Source: Oscillospiraceae bacterium (GTDB lineage Bacteria > Bacillota > Clostridia > Oscillospirales > Oscillospiraceae). Taken from it: a DNA stretch of 64,000 nt. Under the pieces are notes generated by a model. The model was not told where the DNA came from. It saw nothing but the letters and a program-made list of their open reading frames with translations, and searched no databases. Shown here in pieces: positions 1 through 8,468 of the stretch. The stretch lies in assembly GCA_017935145.1 (NCBI GenBank), contig JAGBIE010000014.1:1-64000 (forward strand). The letters run 5' to 3'. Each line of letters begins with the position of its first letter. Position 1 is the stretch's first letter. A program made the translations under genes and the position numbers.

Positions 1-327
1 GGTAACTCCACCAACCCCACCCGCTTCCAGCACCCCGTTGCAGGCACCTATAAGAAGGAATGCATCGAACAGGGCAAGAAGTACTTCTCCGTTGCCTCCG
101 GTGGTGGCACTGGCCGTACTCTGCACCCCGATAACATGGCCGCTGGCCCCGCTTCCTATGGCCTGACCGATACCATGGGCCGTATGCACGGTGATGCTCA
201 GTTTGCTGGTTCTTCCTCCGTCCCCGCCCACGTGGAAATGATGGGCTTCTTGGGCGCAGGTAACAACCCCATGGTCGGCATGACCGTCGCCGTGGCCGTT
301 GCTGTCAACGAAGCACTGAAAAAGTAA
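1..327 (+). CDS. GGGtGRT family protein, C-terminal part
   Basis: The reading frame is open from base 1 and stops at 325-327, so only the last 108 residues are in the window. It contains the motif GGGTGRT followed by LHPDNMAAGP, which defines the GGGtGRT protein family; this is a highly conserved anaerobe family of unknown function, often beside NifU-like Fe-S scaffold genes (family knowledge). The tail is rich in small residues and glycines and ends in NEALKK. Its start and upstream neighbours lie outside the window. A strong terminator follows 18 bases after the stop, so it is the last gene of its transcript. Confidence 0.8.
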   Translation, partial: GNSTNPTRFQHPVAGTYKKECIEQGKKYFSVASGGGTGRTLHPDNMAAGPASYGLTDTMGRMHGDAQFAGSSSVPAHVEMMGFLGAGNNPMVGMTVAVAVAVNEALKK

Positions 328-345
328 ATTGCAATTCTAAATATA

Positions 346-375
346 AAAGGACACATCTTCGGATGTGTCCTTTTT
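346..375 (+). terminator. Rho-independent terminator after the GGGtGRT gene
   Basis: A 12-bp perfect stem (AAAGGACACATC / GATGTGTCCTTT) closes a TTCG tetraloop and runs into T residues. Confidence 0.9.
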
Positions 376-393
376 CTTCCCTTTTTCCCGCCC

Positions 394-422
394 TTGTCAA
401 ATATGGCGAACTGTGGTATAAA
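394..422 (+). promoter_or_regulatory. Sigma-A promoter of the DHHW/MBOAT operon
   Basis: TTGTCA (394-399), 17-base spacer, TATAAA (417-422), about 30 bases ahead of the ribosome site of the next gene. Confidence 0.65.
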
Positions 423-459
423 GTAAAAGGAAAAAATCACGCAGGAAAGGAGTAGCACC

Positions 460-1656
460 ATGGACAAAAACAAGGATAGAAAATGGAATCGTGTCAGCAA
501 CATCATCACCTTGGCATTGGTGTTTCTGCTTCTCATTTCCCCCGTGGTCAAATCGTTTCTCTCGCCCGATTACCTTGTGGAAACGGAAAACCGCCTCGCC
601 CAACGCATCACTGCCCCTACCTTGACGGCACTGTGGCAAGGGGAGTACCAAAGCCGATTGGAAAGCGCCCTCACAGACCAGTTTCCCAAGTCAGAAACGG
701 TAAAAAAGAACTACAACAGCATCACCAAAAAACTCCTCAAAGCGGTGCTGGACCCCACCCTCGCATCCTCGCAAAACCGCTATGTAGCCTTTGATTCCCT
801 CCACGTCTTTGACGAAGAATTTTTGGTCTATCAGCCCACGGATTTGTCCTCGCGCACGGAAAAACTGACCGCTCGCGCTGAGAATATCAATAAGCACATC
901 GCCCAAAATCCCCAAGTGAACTTCTTTGTTTACTATGTGGAAAAGGATAACGATGTAAACTTCGAAACAGGGGAGCGCACGGGGGATTTTGAGTATCTGG
1001 CAAGCCTCCTCCAACTGGATGAATCCCGCATCGACAGATTCGAGATTCAAGATTTCACCCAGTATCAAAACTACTTCTACCGCACCGACCACCACTGGAA
1101 TCATTTGGGCGCGTACAAGGCATATACGGAAATCATGACCCTTTTGGGCAACTACATTGTCCTCTCACCTACGGAAGAGGTGCAAATTGCAACAAATTTT
1201 GCAGGTAGCAAGTCCAAACAAGTGGGCGCAACGGATGTGTTCTATGAAGATTTCTTCGCCTACCGCTATGACTATCCCATGCTGTTCACCACCATCAATG
1301 GCGCGCAAGCCAGCCAGTATGGCAACGAATCCGCCTACCAAGATGGTACAGCCACCGCACCTCTGACCTATGCCTCTTATTATGGCGATGACCATGGAGA
1401 GGTTGTCATTTCCACCATCCGCGCAGGCAGAGGCAATCTGCTCCTTTTGGGCGAAAGTTACGATAATGCCCTTTTAAACCTGCTCGCCTCCTCCCACAGC
1501 AATACCTACAGTGTGGATTTGCGCCACTATGAGCGGGAAATGGGTCATCCTTTCAACCTCAGCGCCTATGTGCAGGAGCATGAGATTACGCAGGTTCTCT
1601 TCATCGGCAGTAACAGCTTTTTTACCATGGAAGAATTTAATTTAGGTGATTTTTAA
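460..1656 (+). CDS. DHHW family SGNH-like protein (AlgX/AlgJ-like)
   Basis: 398 residues. One N-terminal membrane segment (about 13-32) anchors an extracytoplasmic domain. It carries TDHHWNHLGAY at about 209-219, the DHHW signature, and GESYDN at about 331-336, where AlgX/AlgJ-type SGNH enzymes have their catalytic serine block; the first histidine of DHHW would be the partner. AAAGGAG precedes the ATG. It overlaps the MBOAT gene by one base (TAATG), so the two are translationally coupled. By analogy with alginate O-acetylation, the MBOAT protein would pass an acyl group across the membrane and this protein would place it on a cell-surface polymer. The target polymer cannot be told from sequence. 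Confidence 0.8.
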   Translation: MDKNKDRKWNRVSNIITLALVFLLLISPVVKSFLSPDYLVETENRLAQRITAPTLTALWQGEYQSRLESALTDQFPKSETVKKNYNSITKKLLKAVLDPTLASSQNRYVAFDSLHVFDEEFLVYQPTDLSSRTEKLTARAENINKHIAQNPQVNFFVYYVEKDNDVNFETGERTGDFEYLASLLQLDESRIDRFEIQDFTQYQNYFYRTDHHWNHLGAYKAYTEIMTLLGNYIVLSPTEEVQIATNFAGSKSKQVGATDVFYEDFFAYRYDYPMLFTTINGAQASQYGNESAYQDGTATAPLTYASYYGDDHGEVVISTIRAGRGNLLLLGESYDNALLNLLASSHSNTYSVDLRHYEREMGHPFNLSAYVQEHEITQVLFIGSNSFFTMEEFNLGDF

Positions 1657-3053
1657 TGGTGTTTAGCAGTATGACATTCCTGTGCGCCTTCCTTCCTCTT
1701 TGCGCAGGACTGTACTACCTCTCTAAAAACAGAATATATCGCAACGCCATTTTGCTTCTTTTCTCCCTTGGCTTTTACGCATGGGGCGAGCCCAAGTATC
1801 TCATTCTCATTGTGGGCGCTACCATGGTAGCCTATGCAGGTGGACTTCTTATGGATAAGTGGCAGGGTGGCAAAAAGGCGACCTTTGCCTGCACTATTAC
1901 CACAGTGATTCTCGTCTTGTGCATCGCAGTGTTCAAGTACCTGAATTTCCTTGTGGACTCTGTGAATTCGCTCACTGGTGCGGATTTGGTCTTGCGGCAG
2001 ATTGCTCTGCCCATTGGCATCAGTTTTTTCACTTTCCAAATCCTCTCCTATGTCATTGACCTCTATCGTGGCAAGGTCAAGGTGCAGAAGAATCCCCTGT
2101 ATTTACTGCTCTATGTCAGTTTCTTCCCCCAACTCATCGCAGGCCCTATTGTCCGCTATGAAACTGTGGAACTGCAGCTGCGAGAGAGACAGGAAAGCTT
2201 GGATGAAATCACCGCAGGCCTCCGCCGATTTGTGGTGGGTCTCGCCAAAAAAGTCATCCTTGCGGACAATGTTGCCAAAATCTTCACCGCTATCTACGCA
2301 GGGGGAGGGCATAGTGCCTATGGCGCTGCCGCCTACTGGCTGGCTGCCTTGTCCTACACCCTGCATATCTATTTCGATTTTTCGGGCTATAGTGATATGG
2401 CCATCGGTCTGGGACGGATGTTCGGCTTCCACTTCTTGGAGAACTTCAATTTCCCCTATATCGCCCAATCCGTCACGGATTTTTGGCGCCGCTGGCATAT
2501 GTCCCTTTCCACTTGGTTTCGGGATTATATCTACATCCCCATGGGCGGTAGTCGCACCCAAAAATGGAAACACATCCGCAATATCCTTGTGGTATGGGCG
2601 CTGACGGGTCTGTGGCATGGTGCCAGTTGGAACTTTGTCCTTTGGGGGCTGTATTTTGCTGCCCTGCTTCTGCTGGAAAAATTCCTTTTGAGCAAAGTTT
2701 TCCCCAAAATCCCCGCCGTGGTTCGCTGGCTGTATACCTTCCTTGCGGTGAATGTAGGTTGGGTGCTGTTCCACATGACGGATTTCTCACAAATGGGTTA
2801 TGCGCTGGGAAAACTCTTCTCCTTCGCCCCTACGGATTTTGCCCATGTGCTTATGGCAGATTCCGCCATCATCACAGCCCTGCCATATTTCGTGGTGGCG
2901 CTGGTGTTTGCATTCCCTGTGCAAAACTTGTGGAAGGGGAGACAGCAACTGCCCCTTTGGGTGAAGAACCTTTTCACCATCCTCCTGCTCCTTTTGTGCT
3001 TTGTCTACATGCTCAGCACCACCTTCCACCCCTTTATTTACTTCCGATTTTAA
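1656..3053 (+). CDS. MBOAT family O-acyltransferase (AlgI/DltB-like)
   Basis: 465 residues with many hydrophobic helices. Family motifs are clear: PQLIAGPIVRY (about 158-168), DFSGYSDMAIGLGR, FWRRWHMSLSTWFRDYIYIP with His281, and TGLWHGASWNF with the presumed catalytic His321. The length matches AlgI-type members. The protein probably takes acyl groups from a cytoplasmic donor and delivers them across the membrane to the DHHW partner encoded just upstream. No glycosyltransferase or polymer synthesis gene is nearby, so the acceptor (peptidoglycan, teichoic acid or exopolysaccharide) is open. A terminator follows immediately. Confidence 0.9.
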   Translation: MVFSSMTFLCAFLPLCAGLYYLSKNRIYRNAILLLFSLGFYAWGEPKYLILIVGATMVAYAGGLLMDKWQGGKKATFACTITTVILVLCIAVFKYLNFLVDSVNSLTGADLVLRQIALPIGISFFTFQILSYVIDLYRGKVKVQKNPLYLLLYVSFFPQLIAGPIVRYETVELQLRERQESLDEITAGLRRFVVGLAKKVILADNVAKIFTAIYAGGGHSAYGAAAYWLAALSYTLHIYFDFSGYSDMAIGLGRMFGFHFLENFNFPYIAQSVTDFWRRWHMSLSTWFRDYIYIPMGGSRTQKWKHIRNILVVWALTGLWHGASWNFVLWGLYFAALLLLEKFLLSKVFPKIPAVVRWLYTFLAVNVGWVLFHMTDFSQMGYALGKLFSFAPTDFAHVLMADSAIITALPYFVVALVFAFPVQNLWKGRQQLPLWVKNLFTILLLLLCFVYMLSTTFHPFIYFRF

Positions 3054-3057
3054 CGCT

Positions 3058-3091
3058 TACCCCGAGAGGTTTTTCTCTCGGGGTAAAATTT
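3058..3091 (+). terminator. Rho-independent terminator after MBOAT gene
   Basis: An 11-bp stem TACCCCGAGAG / CTCTCGGGGTA with loop GTTTTT is followed by AAATTTT. The T tract is imperfect but the stem is strong. Confidence 0.75.
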
Positions 3092-3144
3092 TGCAAAAAA
3101 TCGATTTTTTTCGTAAAAACAGGGGAAAAACCACTGCGACTCCC

Positions 3145-3173
3145 TTGCCAACCAAGGAATAATGCGATATAAT
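3145..3173 (+). promoter_or_regulatory. Sigma-A promoter of nfnAB
   Basis: TTGCCA (3145-3150), exactly 17 bases, TATAAT (3168-3173). It lies about 50 bases ahead of the nfnA ribosome site. Confidence 0.8.
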
Positions 3174-3233
3174 AACCGAGTATGAAACATGGCAAAAACC
3201 ATATCCCAGCAAATAAAAGATGGAGGCAGTAAG

Positions 3234-4088
3234 ATGAACAAAATTGTCACTAGAAAATCCCTCAATCCTACCGTCACCCTGTTGGAGATTGAGGCCCCCT
3301 TTGTTGCGGCCAAGGCACAGCCCGGCCAGTTTATCATCCTGCGTGTGGATGAAACCGGCGAGCGTATCCCCCTGACCATCGCTGGTTACGACCGCGAAAA
3401 GGGCACCGTTACGATTATTTTCCAAATCGTTGGCGGCACTACCGAAAAACTCAACCACAAAATGGAAGGCGACTACATTCAGGACTTTGTCGGTCCCTTG
3501 GGCAAGCCCACGGAACTGGAAGGCCTCAAGAAAGTCTGCATCGTTGGCGGCGGTGTCGGTTGTGCCATCGCTCTGCCCATTGCTCAGGCGCTGCATGAAA
3601 AAGGCGTGGAAGTCACTTCCGTCATCGGTTTCCGTAACAAGGACCTCCTGATTCTGGAAGACGAATTCAAGGCCGCTTCCGACCGTCTCTTCGTCATGAC
3701 TGACGATGGTTCTTACGGCCGCCACGGCAACGTCTGCGTGCCCCTGAACGAAATGTTCGAAGCCGGCGAAACCTTTGACGAAGTCATTACCATCGGTCCG
3801 CTGATCATGATGAAGTTCGTTGTCGCCGCTACCAAGCCCACTGGCATTCCCTGCACCGTGTCCATGAACCCCATCATGATTGATGGCACTGGCATGTGCG
3901 GTGGCTGCCGCCTGACCCTGAATCAGGATGGCAAGAAAGTTACCAAATTCGCCTGCGTGGATGGCCCCGACTTCAATGGCTACGAAGTTGACTTTGACGA
4001 AGCCATGTCCCGTGGCATGATGTACCACGCTTTCGAGCGCCACGCTCACGAAGAAGCCTGCAACCTGTTCAAGAAGGAGGTCAACTAA
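3234..4088 (+). CDS. nfnA: NfnA-type FAD/NAD-binding subunit of NADH-dependent ferredoxin:NADP+ oxidoreductase
   Basis: 284 residues from the ATG at 3234, chosen because GGAGG (3222-3226) lies 7 bases upstream; an ATG at 3189 has no such site. The order is an FAD-binding barrel with ERIPLTIAGYD, an NAD-binding fold with VGGGVGC near 105, and a C-terminal [2Fe-2S] cluster region with MCGGCRLTL (Cys222, Cys225) and a further Cys near 241. This is the layout of the family shared by NfnA, the dihydroorotate dehydrogenase electron-transfer subunit and sulfide dehydrogenase. The adjacent NfnB-like gene (2-base gap) makes Nfn the best reading: electron bifurcation between NADPH, NAD+ and ferredoxin in the cytoplasm. 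Confidence 0.85.
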   Translation: MNKIVTRKSLNPTVTLLEIEAPFVAAKAQPGQFIILRVDETGERIPLTIAGYDREKGTVTIIFQIVGGTTEKLNHKMEGDYIQDFVGPLGKPTELEGLKKVCIVGGGVGCAIALPIAQALHEKGVEVTSVIGFRNKDLLILEDEFKAASDRLFVMTDDGSYGRHGNVCVPLNEMFEAGETFDEVITIGPLIMMKFVVAATKPTGIPCTVSMNPIMIDGTGMCGGCRLTLNQDGKKVTKFACVDGPDFNGYEVDFDEAMSRGMMYHAFERHAHEEACNLFKKEVN

Positions 4089-4090
4089 TC

Positions 4091-5506
4091 ATGGCACCTA
4101 ACATGAATCCTAAGAAGAACCCCATGCCCGCACAGGAGCCCGAGGTTCGTGCTCATAACTTCTTTGAAGTTGCCACTGGCTACACGGAAGAAATGGCCAT
4201 TGATGAGGCCCTCCGTTGCCTTACCTGCAAGAATATGCCTTGCGTTTCTGGTTGCCCCGTGAACATTCATATCCCCGAATTCATCTCCAAGATTAAGGAA
4301 GGCGATTTCGAGGGCGCTTACCAGATTATTCAGGAAACCTCCTCTCTGCCCGCCATCTGCGGTCGTGTCTGCCCCCAGGAAAGCCAGTGCGAAAGCAAGT
4401 GCATCCGTGGCATCAAGGGCGAACCCGTTGGCATCGGCCGTCTGGAACGCTTTGTTGCTGACTGGCACATGGCTCACGCTACCGAAGCCCCCAAGGCTCC
4501 CGCTTCCAATGGCCACAAGGTGGCAGTTGTCGGTTCTGGCCCCTCTGGTCTGACCTGCGCTGGCGACTTGGCTAAGAAGGGTTACGAAGTTACCGTTTAC
4601 GAAGCCCTCCACACTGCTGGTGGCGTTCTGGTCTACGGTATTCCCGAATTCCGTCTGCCCAAGGCCATCGTGCAGAAAGAAGTGGATAACCTGACCGCCA
4701 TGGGCGTTAAGGTGGAAACCAACATGGTCATCGGCAAGACCCTGACCGTGGACGAACTGTTCGATATGGGCTTTGAAGCCGTCTACATCGCTTCTGGCGC
4801 TGGCCTGCCCAATTTCATGGGCATCCCTGGCGAAGCTTATAAGGGCGTTTACTCCGCCAACGAATTCCTTACCCGTTCCAACCTCATGAAGGCCTATCAG
4901 GATGCTCCTGTTACCCCCATCATGAAGGGTGGCAAGGTGGCCGTGGTTGGCGGTGGCAACGTGGCTATGGACGCCGCTCGTACCGCTCTGCGTCTGGGTG
5001 CTGAAAAGGTCTACATTGTCTATCGCCGTAGCCTGGAAGAACTCCCTGCCCGTAAGGAAGAAGTGGAACACGCCATGGAAGAGGGCATCGAATTCCTGCT
5101 CCTCAACAACCCCGTGGAAATCCTCGGCTACAACAACCCCGATGACCGTCGTGATCCCAAGAACGGTTTCGTCACTGGCATGAAGTGCATCAAGATGGAA
5201 CTGGGCGAGCCCGATGAAAAGGGTCGCCGCCGTCCCGTTGCCATCCCCGGCAGCGAATTCGTGCTGGATGTGGATACTGTGGTTATCTCCATCGGTACTT
5301 CTCCCAACCCCCTGATTAAGGACACCACCAAGGGTCTGGAAGTCAACAGCCGTGGCGGTATCATCGTGGAAGATGCCACTGGCGCTACCACCAAGGAAGG
5401 CGTTTATGCCGGTGGTGACGCTGTTACTGGCGCCGCAACCGTCATCTCCGCCATGGGCGCTGGCAAACTGGCTGCCAAGTCCATTGACGAATACCTCTCC
5501 AAGTAA
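4091..5506 (+). CDS. nfnB: NfnB-type / glutamate synthase small-subunit-like NADPH oxidoreductase
   Basis: 471 residues. An N-terminal double [4Fe-4S] region has Cys43, 46, 51 and 55 and a second set around ICGRVCPQESQCESKC. Then come an FAD fold (VVGSGPSGLTCAGDL, about 150) and an NADPH fold (VAVVGGGNVAMDAARTAL, about 280), ending in GVYAGGDAVTGAATV, the usual FAD-contact motif of the GltD family. GltD proteins look alike, but no large glutamate synthase subunit is present and the NfnA partner lies 2 bases upstream, so NfnB is favoured. A preceding AAGGAGG lies inside the end of nfnA. Confidence 0.85.
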   Translation: MAPNMNPKKNPMPAQEPEVRAHNFFEVATGYTEEMAIDEALRCLTCKNMPCVSGCPVNIHIPEFISKIKEGDFEGAYQIIQETSSLPAICGRVCPQESQCESKCIRGIKGEPVGIGRLERFVADWHMAHATEAPKAPASNGHKVAVVGSGPSGLTCAGDLAKKGYEVTVYEALHTAGGVLVYGIPEFRLPKAIVQKEVDNLTAMGVKVETNMVIGKTLTVDELFDMGFEAVYIASGAGLPNFMGIPGEAYKGVYSANEFLTRSNLMKAYQDAPVTPIMKGGKVAVVGGGNVAMDAARTALRLGAEKVYIVYRRSLEELPARKEEVEHAMEEGIEFLLLNNPVEILGYNNPDDRRDPKNGFVTGMKCIKMELGEPDEKGRRRPVAIPGSEFVLDVDTVVISIGTSPNPLIKDTTKGLEVNSRGGIIVEDATGATTKEGVYAGGDAVTGAATVISAMGAGKLAAKSIDEYLSK

Positions 5507-5515
5507 AACCTACAT

Positions 5516-5547
5516 AAAAACCCCACCTCATTTGAGGTGGGGTTTTT
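5516..5547. terminator. Bidirectional terminator between nfnB and ackA
   Basis: The stem CCCCACCTCA / TGAGGTGGGG is flanked by A5 on one side and T5 on the other, so it can end both converging transcripts. Confidence 0.9.
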
Positions 5548-5548
5548 C

Positions 5549-6715
5549 TTATTTCGATTCCAGTAGCGCCTTGGCTTTCCGTGCCACAATGATTTCCTCA
5601 TTGGTCTCCGCAAGGTAGATACGCACCTTGCTTCCCTCCACAGAAATGTCCTCCGCGCCCTCACGATTCTTCTCTTCGTCTAAGGAGATGCCCAAGAACT
5701 CCAGTTCTTTCAGTGCCAAACGGCGCACAAGGGCACTGTTTGTGCCAATGCCACCGCCAAAGACCACCGCATCCACACCGCCCATGGCGGCAGCGTAAGC
5801 GCCAATGTATTTGCGGATGGAGTAGCCGTAAGACTCTATGGCAATTCGGCAATCTTTGTTTCCTGCCTCTGCCGCCTTTTCTACATCCCGCAGGTCAGCA
5901 GAAACACCGCCACTCATGCCCAAAAATCCGCTCTTGGTTTGAAGCATTTCCTTAATTTGTGGCAGGGTCATGCCACATTCTTCCGCCAAATAGAAAATGA
6001 TGTAAGGGTCAATATCCCCACAGCGATTGTTGTGCATAACACCACACTGCAAGGAAAGCCCCAAGGAGGTGTCCACACTCACACCGTTTTTCACCGCGCA
6101 AATGCTCCCACTGCCACCCAAGTGGCAGGTAATCACCTTGCAATCTTCTGTGCCCAAGCGCTCCATGGCATAGCGGGACAAATACTCGTGGGAAGCCCCG
6201 TGGAAGCCGTATCGATGGATTTTGTGTTTACGGCTCAGTTCTGCGGGAATGGAATAGTATTTCGCCTCAGGGGGCATATGGGCGTGAAAAGCCGTCTCAA
6301 AAGCGCCAATGAGAGGCACATGGGGCATCGCCTCACGGAACAGACGGATGGCGGCAAGATACGGCGGATTGTGGGCAGGCGCTACGGCATTAAAATCCTC
6401 CATGGCGCGTAGCACATCATCTGTAAGATACTGCGTGCCTGTCACTCCCTTGGCGTGAACCACCTTAAAGCCTACGCAATCCGCCTTTTCAGGCTCAATG
6501 GCTTCCAGCATAGCATAGATGGCCTCCAAATGAGTAGGGAAGTGGGCAATGTTTTCCTTCTTCTGACCGCTGACAGGGTCGGTGATGTAAAACACGCTCT
6601 CTTTTTGACCAACGCGCTCAGCCCCGCCTTTTTTTAGGACTTTTTCACCCTGATCCATGGCAAATAACTGATATTTGAGGGATGTAGATCCCACATTGCA
6701 AATGAGAATGTTCAT
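5549..6715 (-). CDS. ackA: Acetate kinase
   Basis: 388 residues from the ATG whose complement is at 6713-6715, preceded by AAAGGAG; a longer in-frame extension runs through the promoter and is rejected. It starts MNILICNVGSTSLKYQ, the family's first signature with the catalytic Asn, and has RYGFHGASHEYLSR, the second signature. VFGGGIGTNS near the C terminus is the adenosine-binding region. The enzyme interconverts acetyl phosphate plus ADP and acetate plus ATP. The usual partner gene pta is not beside it. Own promoter at 6743-6771. Confidence 0.96.
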   Translation of the reverse strand: MNILICNVGSTSLKYQLFAMDQGEKVLKKGGAERVGQKESVFYITDPVSGQKKENIAHFPTHLEAIYAMLEAIEPEKADCVGFKVVHAKGVTGTQYLTDDVLRAMEDFNAVAPAHNPPYLAAIRLFREAMPHVPLIGAFETAFHAHMPPEAKYYSIPAELSRKHKIHRYGFHGASHEYLSRYAMERLGTEDCKVITCHLGGSGSICAVKNGVSVDTSLGLSLQCGVMHNNRCGDIDPYIIFYLAEECGMTLPQIKEMLQTKSGFLGMSGGVSADLRDVEKAAEAGNKDCRIAIESYGYSIRKYIGAYAAAMGGVDAVVFGGGIGTNSALVRRLALKELEFLGISLDEEKNREGAEDISVEGSKVRIYLAETNEEIIVARKAKALLESK

Positions 6716-6742
6716 AGCGTTCTCCTTTGTGCTGTTTGTGCT

Positions 6743-6771
6743 ATCATACCCGTTTTTTGGGTCGAAATCAA
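6743..6771 (-). promoter_or_regulatory. Sigma-A promoter of ackA
   Basis: On the minus strand: TTGATT (6771-6766), 17 bases, TATGAT (6748-6743). It starts only a few bases beyond the stop of the upstream sleC-like gene, so ackA is transcribed separately. Confidence 0.7.
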
Positions 6772-6774
6772 GCA

Positions 6775-8457
6775 TTATCCCTGAATGTTCAGCACATCGG
6801 ATATGGTTTCGGGGTCTAAGGAATCGTCATAGATTTCCACAATCCGCTCCCAAGTGCCCAAATTGACCACTCCCGTCACAGGCAGACCGTACTCTCGCTG
6901 AAAACTGCTCACTGCTGTGCCTGTGTCCCTGCCAAAAATGCCATCGGGGATCACCATAGTGATGTTGGGATTGATGCGCCCTATGGCACGGAGCATGGTC
7001 TGCAGGGTGCGGATGGGTTTACCCACATAAAACAGGCGGGGGTGTAACCTTTCCTCACGGGTGAGTGGCTCATCCTGTTGCCCAAAACTCAAATCCCGCC
7101 CAGGGAACTGAAATGCCCGTGTGGACTCGGCAAAGGCCAAATCTCCTGCCGTGTCCGCTACAGAACGGAGCGTCTGCAAATTGGGCGACCCCGTCACAGG
7201 CAAATCCACATATCTCTGCCACGCGGCAATAGACTGCCGTGTTGCCCTGTCCAAACGCCCCGATACTGTGGGAGCGGGAATGGATGGGTAAGCATTGGAA
7301 ATCCGCCTGAGTTGCTCCTGCAGTTGCCTGATGGTGGCGGCGTTTTCAGCCCGTTCAAAGGGGAATAGCGCCGCATCTTGAAACACCGTGTTCTCAATGG
7401 CAATAAAGGACTCATAGATACTGTCCCAAGTAATATTTCCCGCTGCCCCTGTAGGGGGCAGACCCATGTAGTTCTCATAGGCCAGCACCGCGTTGCGAGT
7501 GGTTTCATCAAAATTCCCCGTCACTTCGGGGATGGGGATTTGTGGCACAAAAAAACCGATGACCGCTAACATGTATTGCAGTAGTTCCACCTTTTGTCCA
7601 CGGTCACCAATGGAAATGGCATCGGGATAGGCAAAGGAGTTGCTGTACCAAGTCTGCCCTAAGGATTGCAGTTCGGCTAGTCGTTTTACTGCCACATAAA
7701 TGCGCACCAACTGGTACCATGTGGCTTTCCCCACCACCCCATCGGGGGTAAGACCAAAAACCTGCTGAAATGCCCGTACCGCGTTTTCCGTATTCTCTCC
7801 AAAAATGCCGTCCACAGGATATACCTTGGGGATGGCGGGATAATTTTGCCCAATGGTGTTCAGGGAAACCTGAATGGTGGTCACAAAACTGCTTACATCC
7901 CCACGGCGGATGGGTGTGCCGGGATAGGAGGGAGTAATGCCCCGCACATTGGCACCCGACACTATCTCCACATCTTCTCCATAGTAGGACTGTAAAATTT
8001 GCGGTGCGGTGTAACCTTGTTCTGCCAATGCCTGCGAGCCCCACTGACTCAGTCCATCACAGGTGGATGTAGTCCCGTTACAGAACTTTGCCGCCAAAGG
8101 CTCTACAAAGCCCACACGGCGGATGTAAGTGTCAAACAGTTCCTCAGCAATGCGGTCGGTAGTCTCAAAGGTACTGCGACCCTCCACAAAACTCTGGTCG
8201 TATGCCGTGGTGTTGGTAATATCAAAATCGTAACCGCGACTGCGGTAAAACTCCGTGTACACTCGATTGAGGGCATAAGAGTTGATGGCTAAAATGTTTG
8301 CTTGCAAGGCTGCCGTATCCCAAGTGGGATAAATTTCACTGGCGGCTACATTTTTTAAGTAGTCCACATAGTCCACAGTCACATTGGGCGCAGGGGAGGA
8401 AGGTGGCCCTAAATGTACCGTGATACTTTCGGGAACATAGGGAAAAACCGTTGACAT
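6775..8457 (-). CDS. SleC-like spore cortex-lytic protein: SpoIID-like domain plus four peptidoglycan-binding repeats
   Basis: 560 residues, AAGGAGG 7 bases before the ATG, no signal peptide. Residues about 10-190 resemble the SpoIID-like lytic transglycosylase part of clostridial SleC: NVAASEIYPTWDTAALQANI, NRVYTEFYRSRGYDF, and CDGLSQWGSQALAEQGY. Four PG_binding_1-type repeats follow at about 205-270, 300-370, 390-450 and 490-550, with DGIFG-type and AVRAFQ-type cores (VDGIFGENTENAVRAFQQ, VTGNFDETTRNAVLAYE, VSGRLDRATRQSIAAWQ, PDGIFGRDTGTAVSSFQ). Known SleC has an N-terminal pro-region that is cut off at germination; here that region appears to be the separate gene just upstream (11-base gap). 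Likely role: cortex hydrolysis in germinating spores. Confidence 0.75.
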   Translation of the reverse strand: MSTVFPYVPESITVHLGPPSSPAPNVTVDYVDYLKNVAASEIYPTWDTAALQANILAINSYALNRVYTEFYRSRGYDFDITNTTAYDQSFVEGRSTFETTDRIAEELFDTYIRRVGFVEPLAAKFCNGTTSTCDGLSQWGSQALAEQGYTAPQILQSYYGEDVEIVSGANVRGITPSYPGTPIRRGDVSSFVTTIQVSLNTIGQNYPAIPKVYPVDGIFGENTENAVRAFQQVFGLTPDGVVGKATWYQLVRIYVAVKRLAELQSLGQTWYSNSFAYPDAISIGDRGQKVELLQYMLAVIGFFVPQIPIPEVTGNFDETTRNAVLAYENYMGLPPTGAAGNITWDSIYESFIAIENTVFQDAALFPFERAENAATIRQLQEQLRRISNAYPSIPAPTVSGRLDRATRQSIAAWQRYVDLPVTGSPNLQTLRSVADTAGDLAFAESTRAFQFPGRDLSFGQQDEPLTREERLHPRLFYVGKPIRTLQTMLRAIGRINPNITMVIPDGIFGRDTGTAVSSFQREYGLPVTGVVNLGTWERIVEIYDDSLDPETISDVLNIQG

Positions 8458-8468
8458 GGGCTACCTCC

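Noticed and set aside
4091..5506. Reading nfnB as glutamate synthase small subunit
   Set aside because: The sequence family is shared, but there is no large subunit and the partner gene is NfnA-like.
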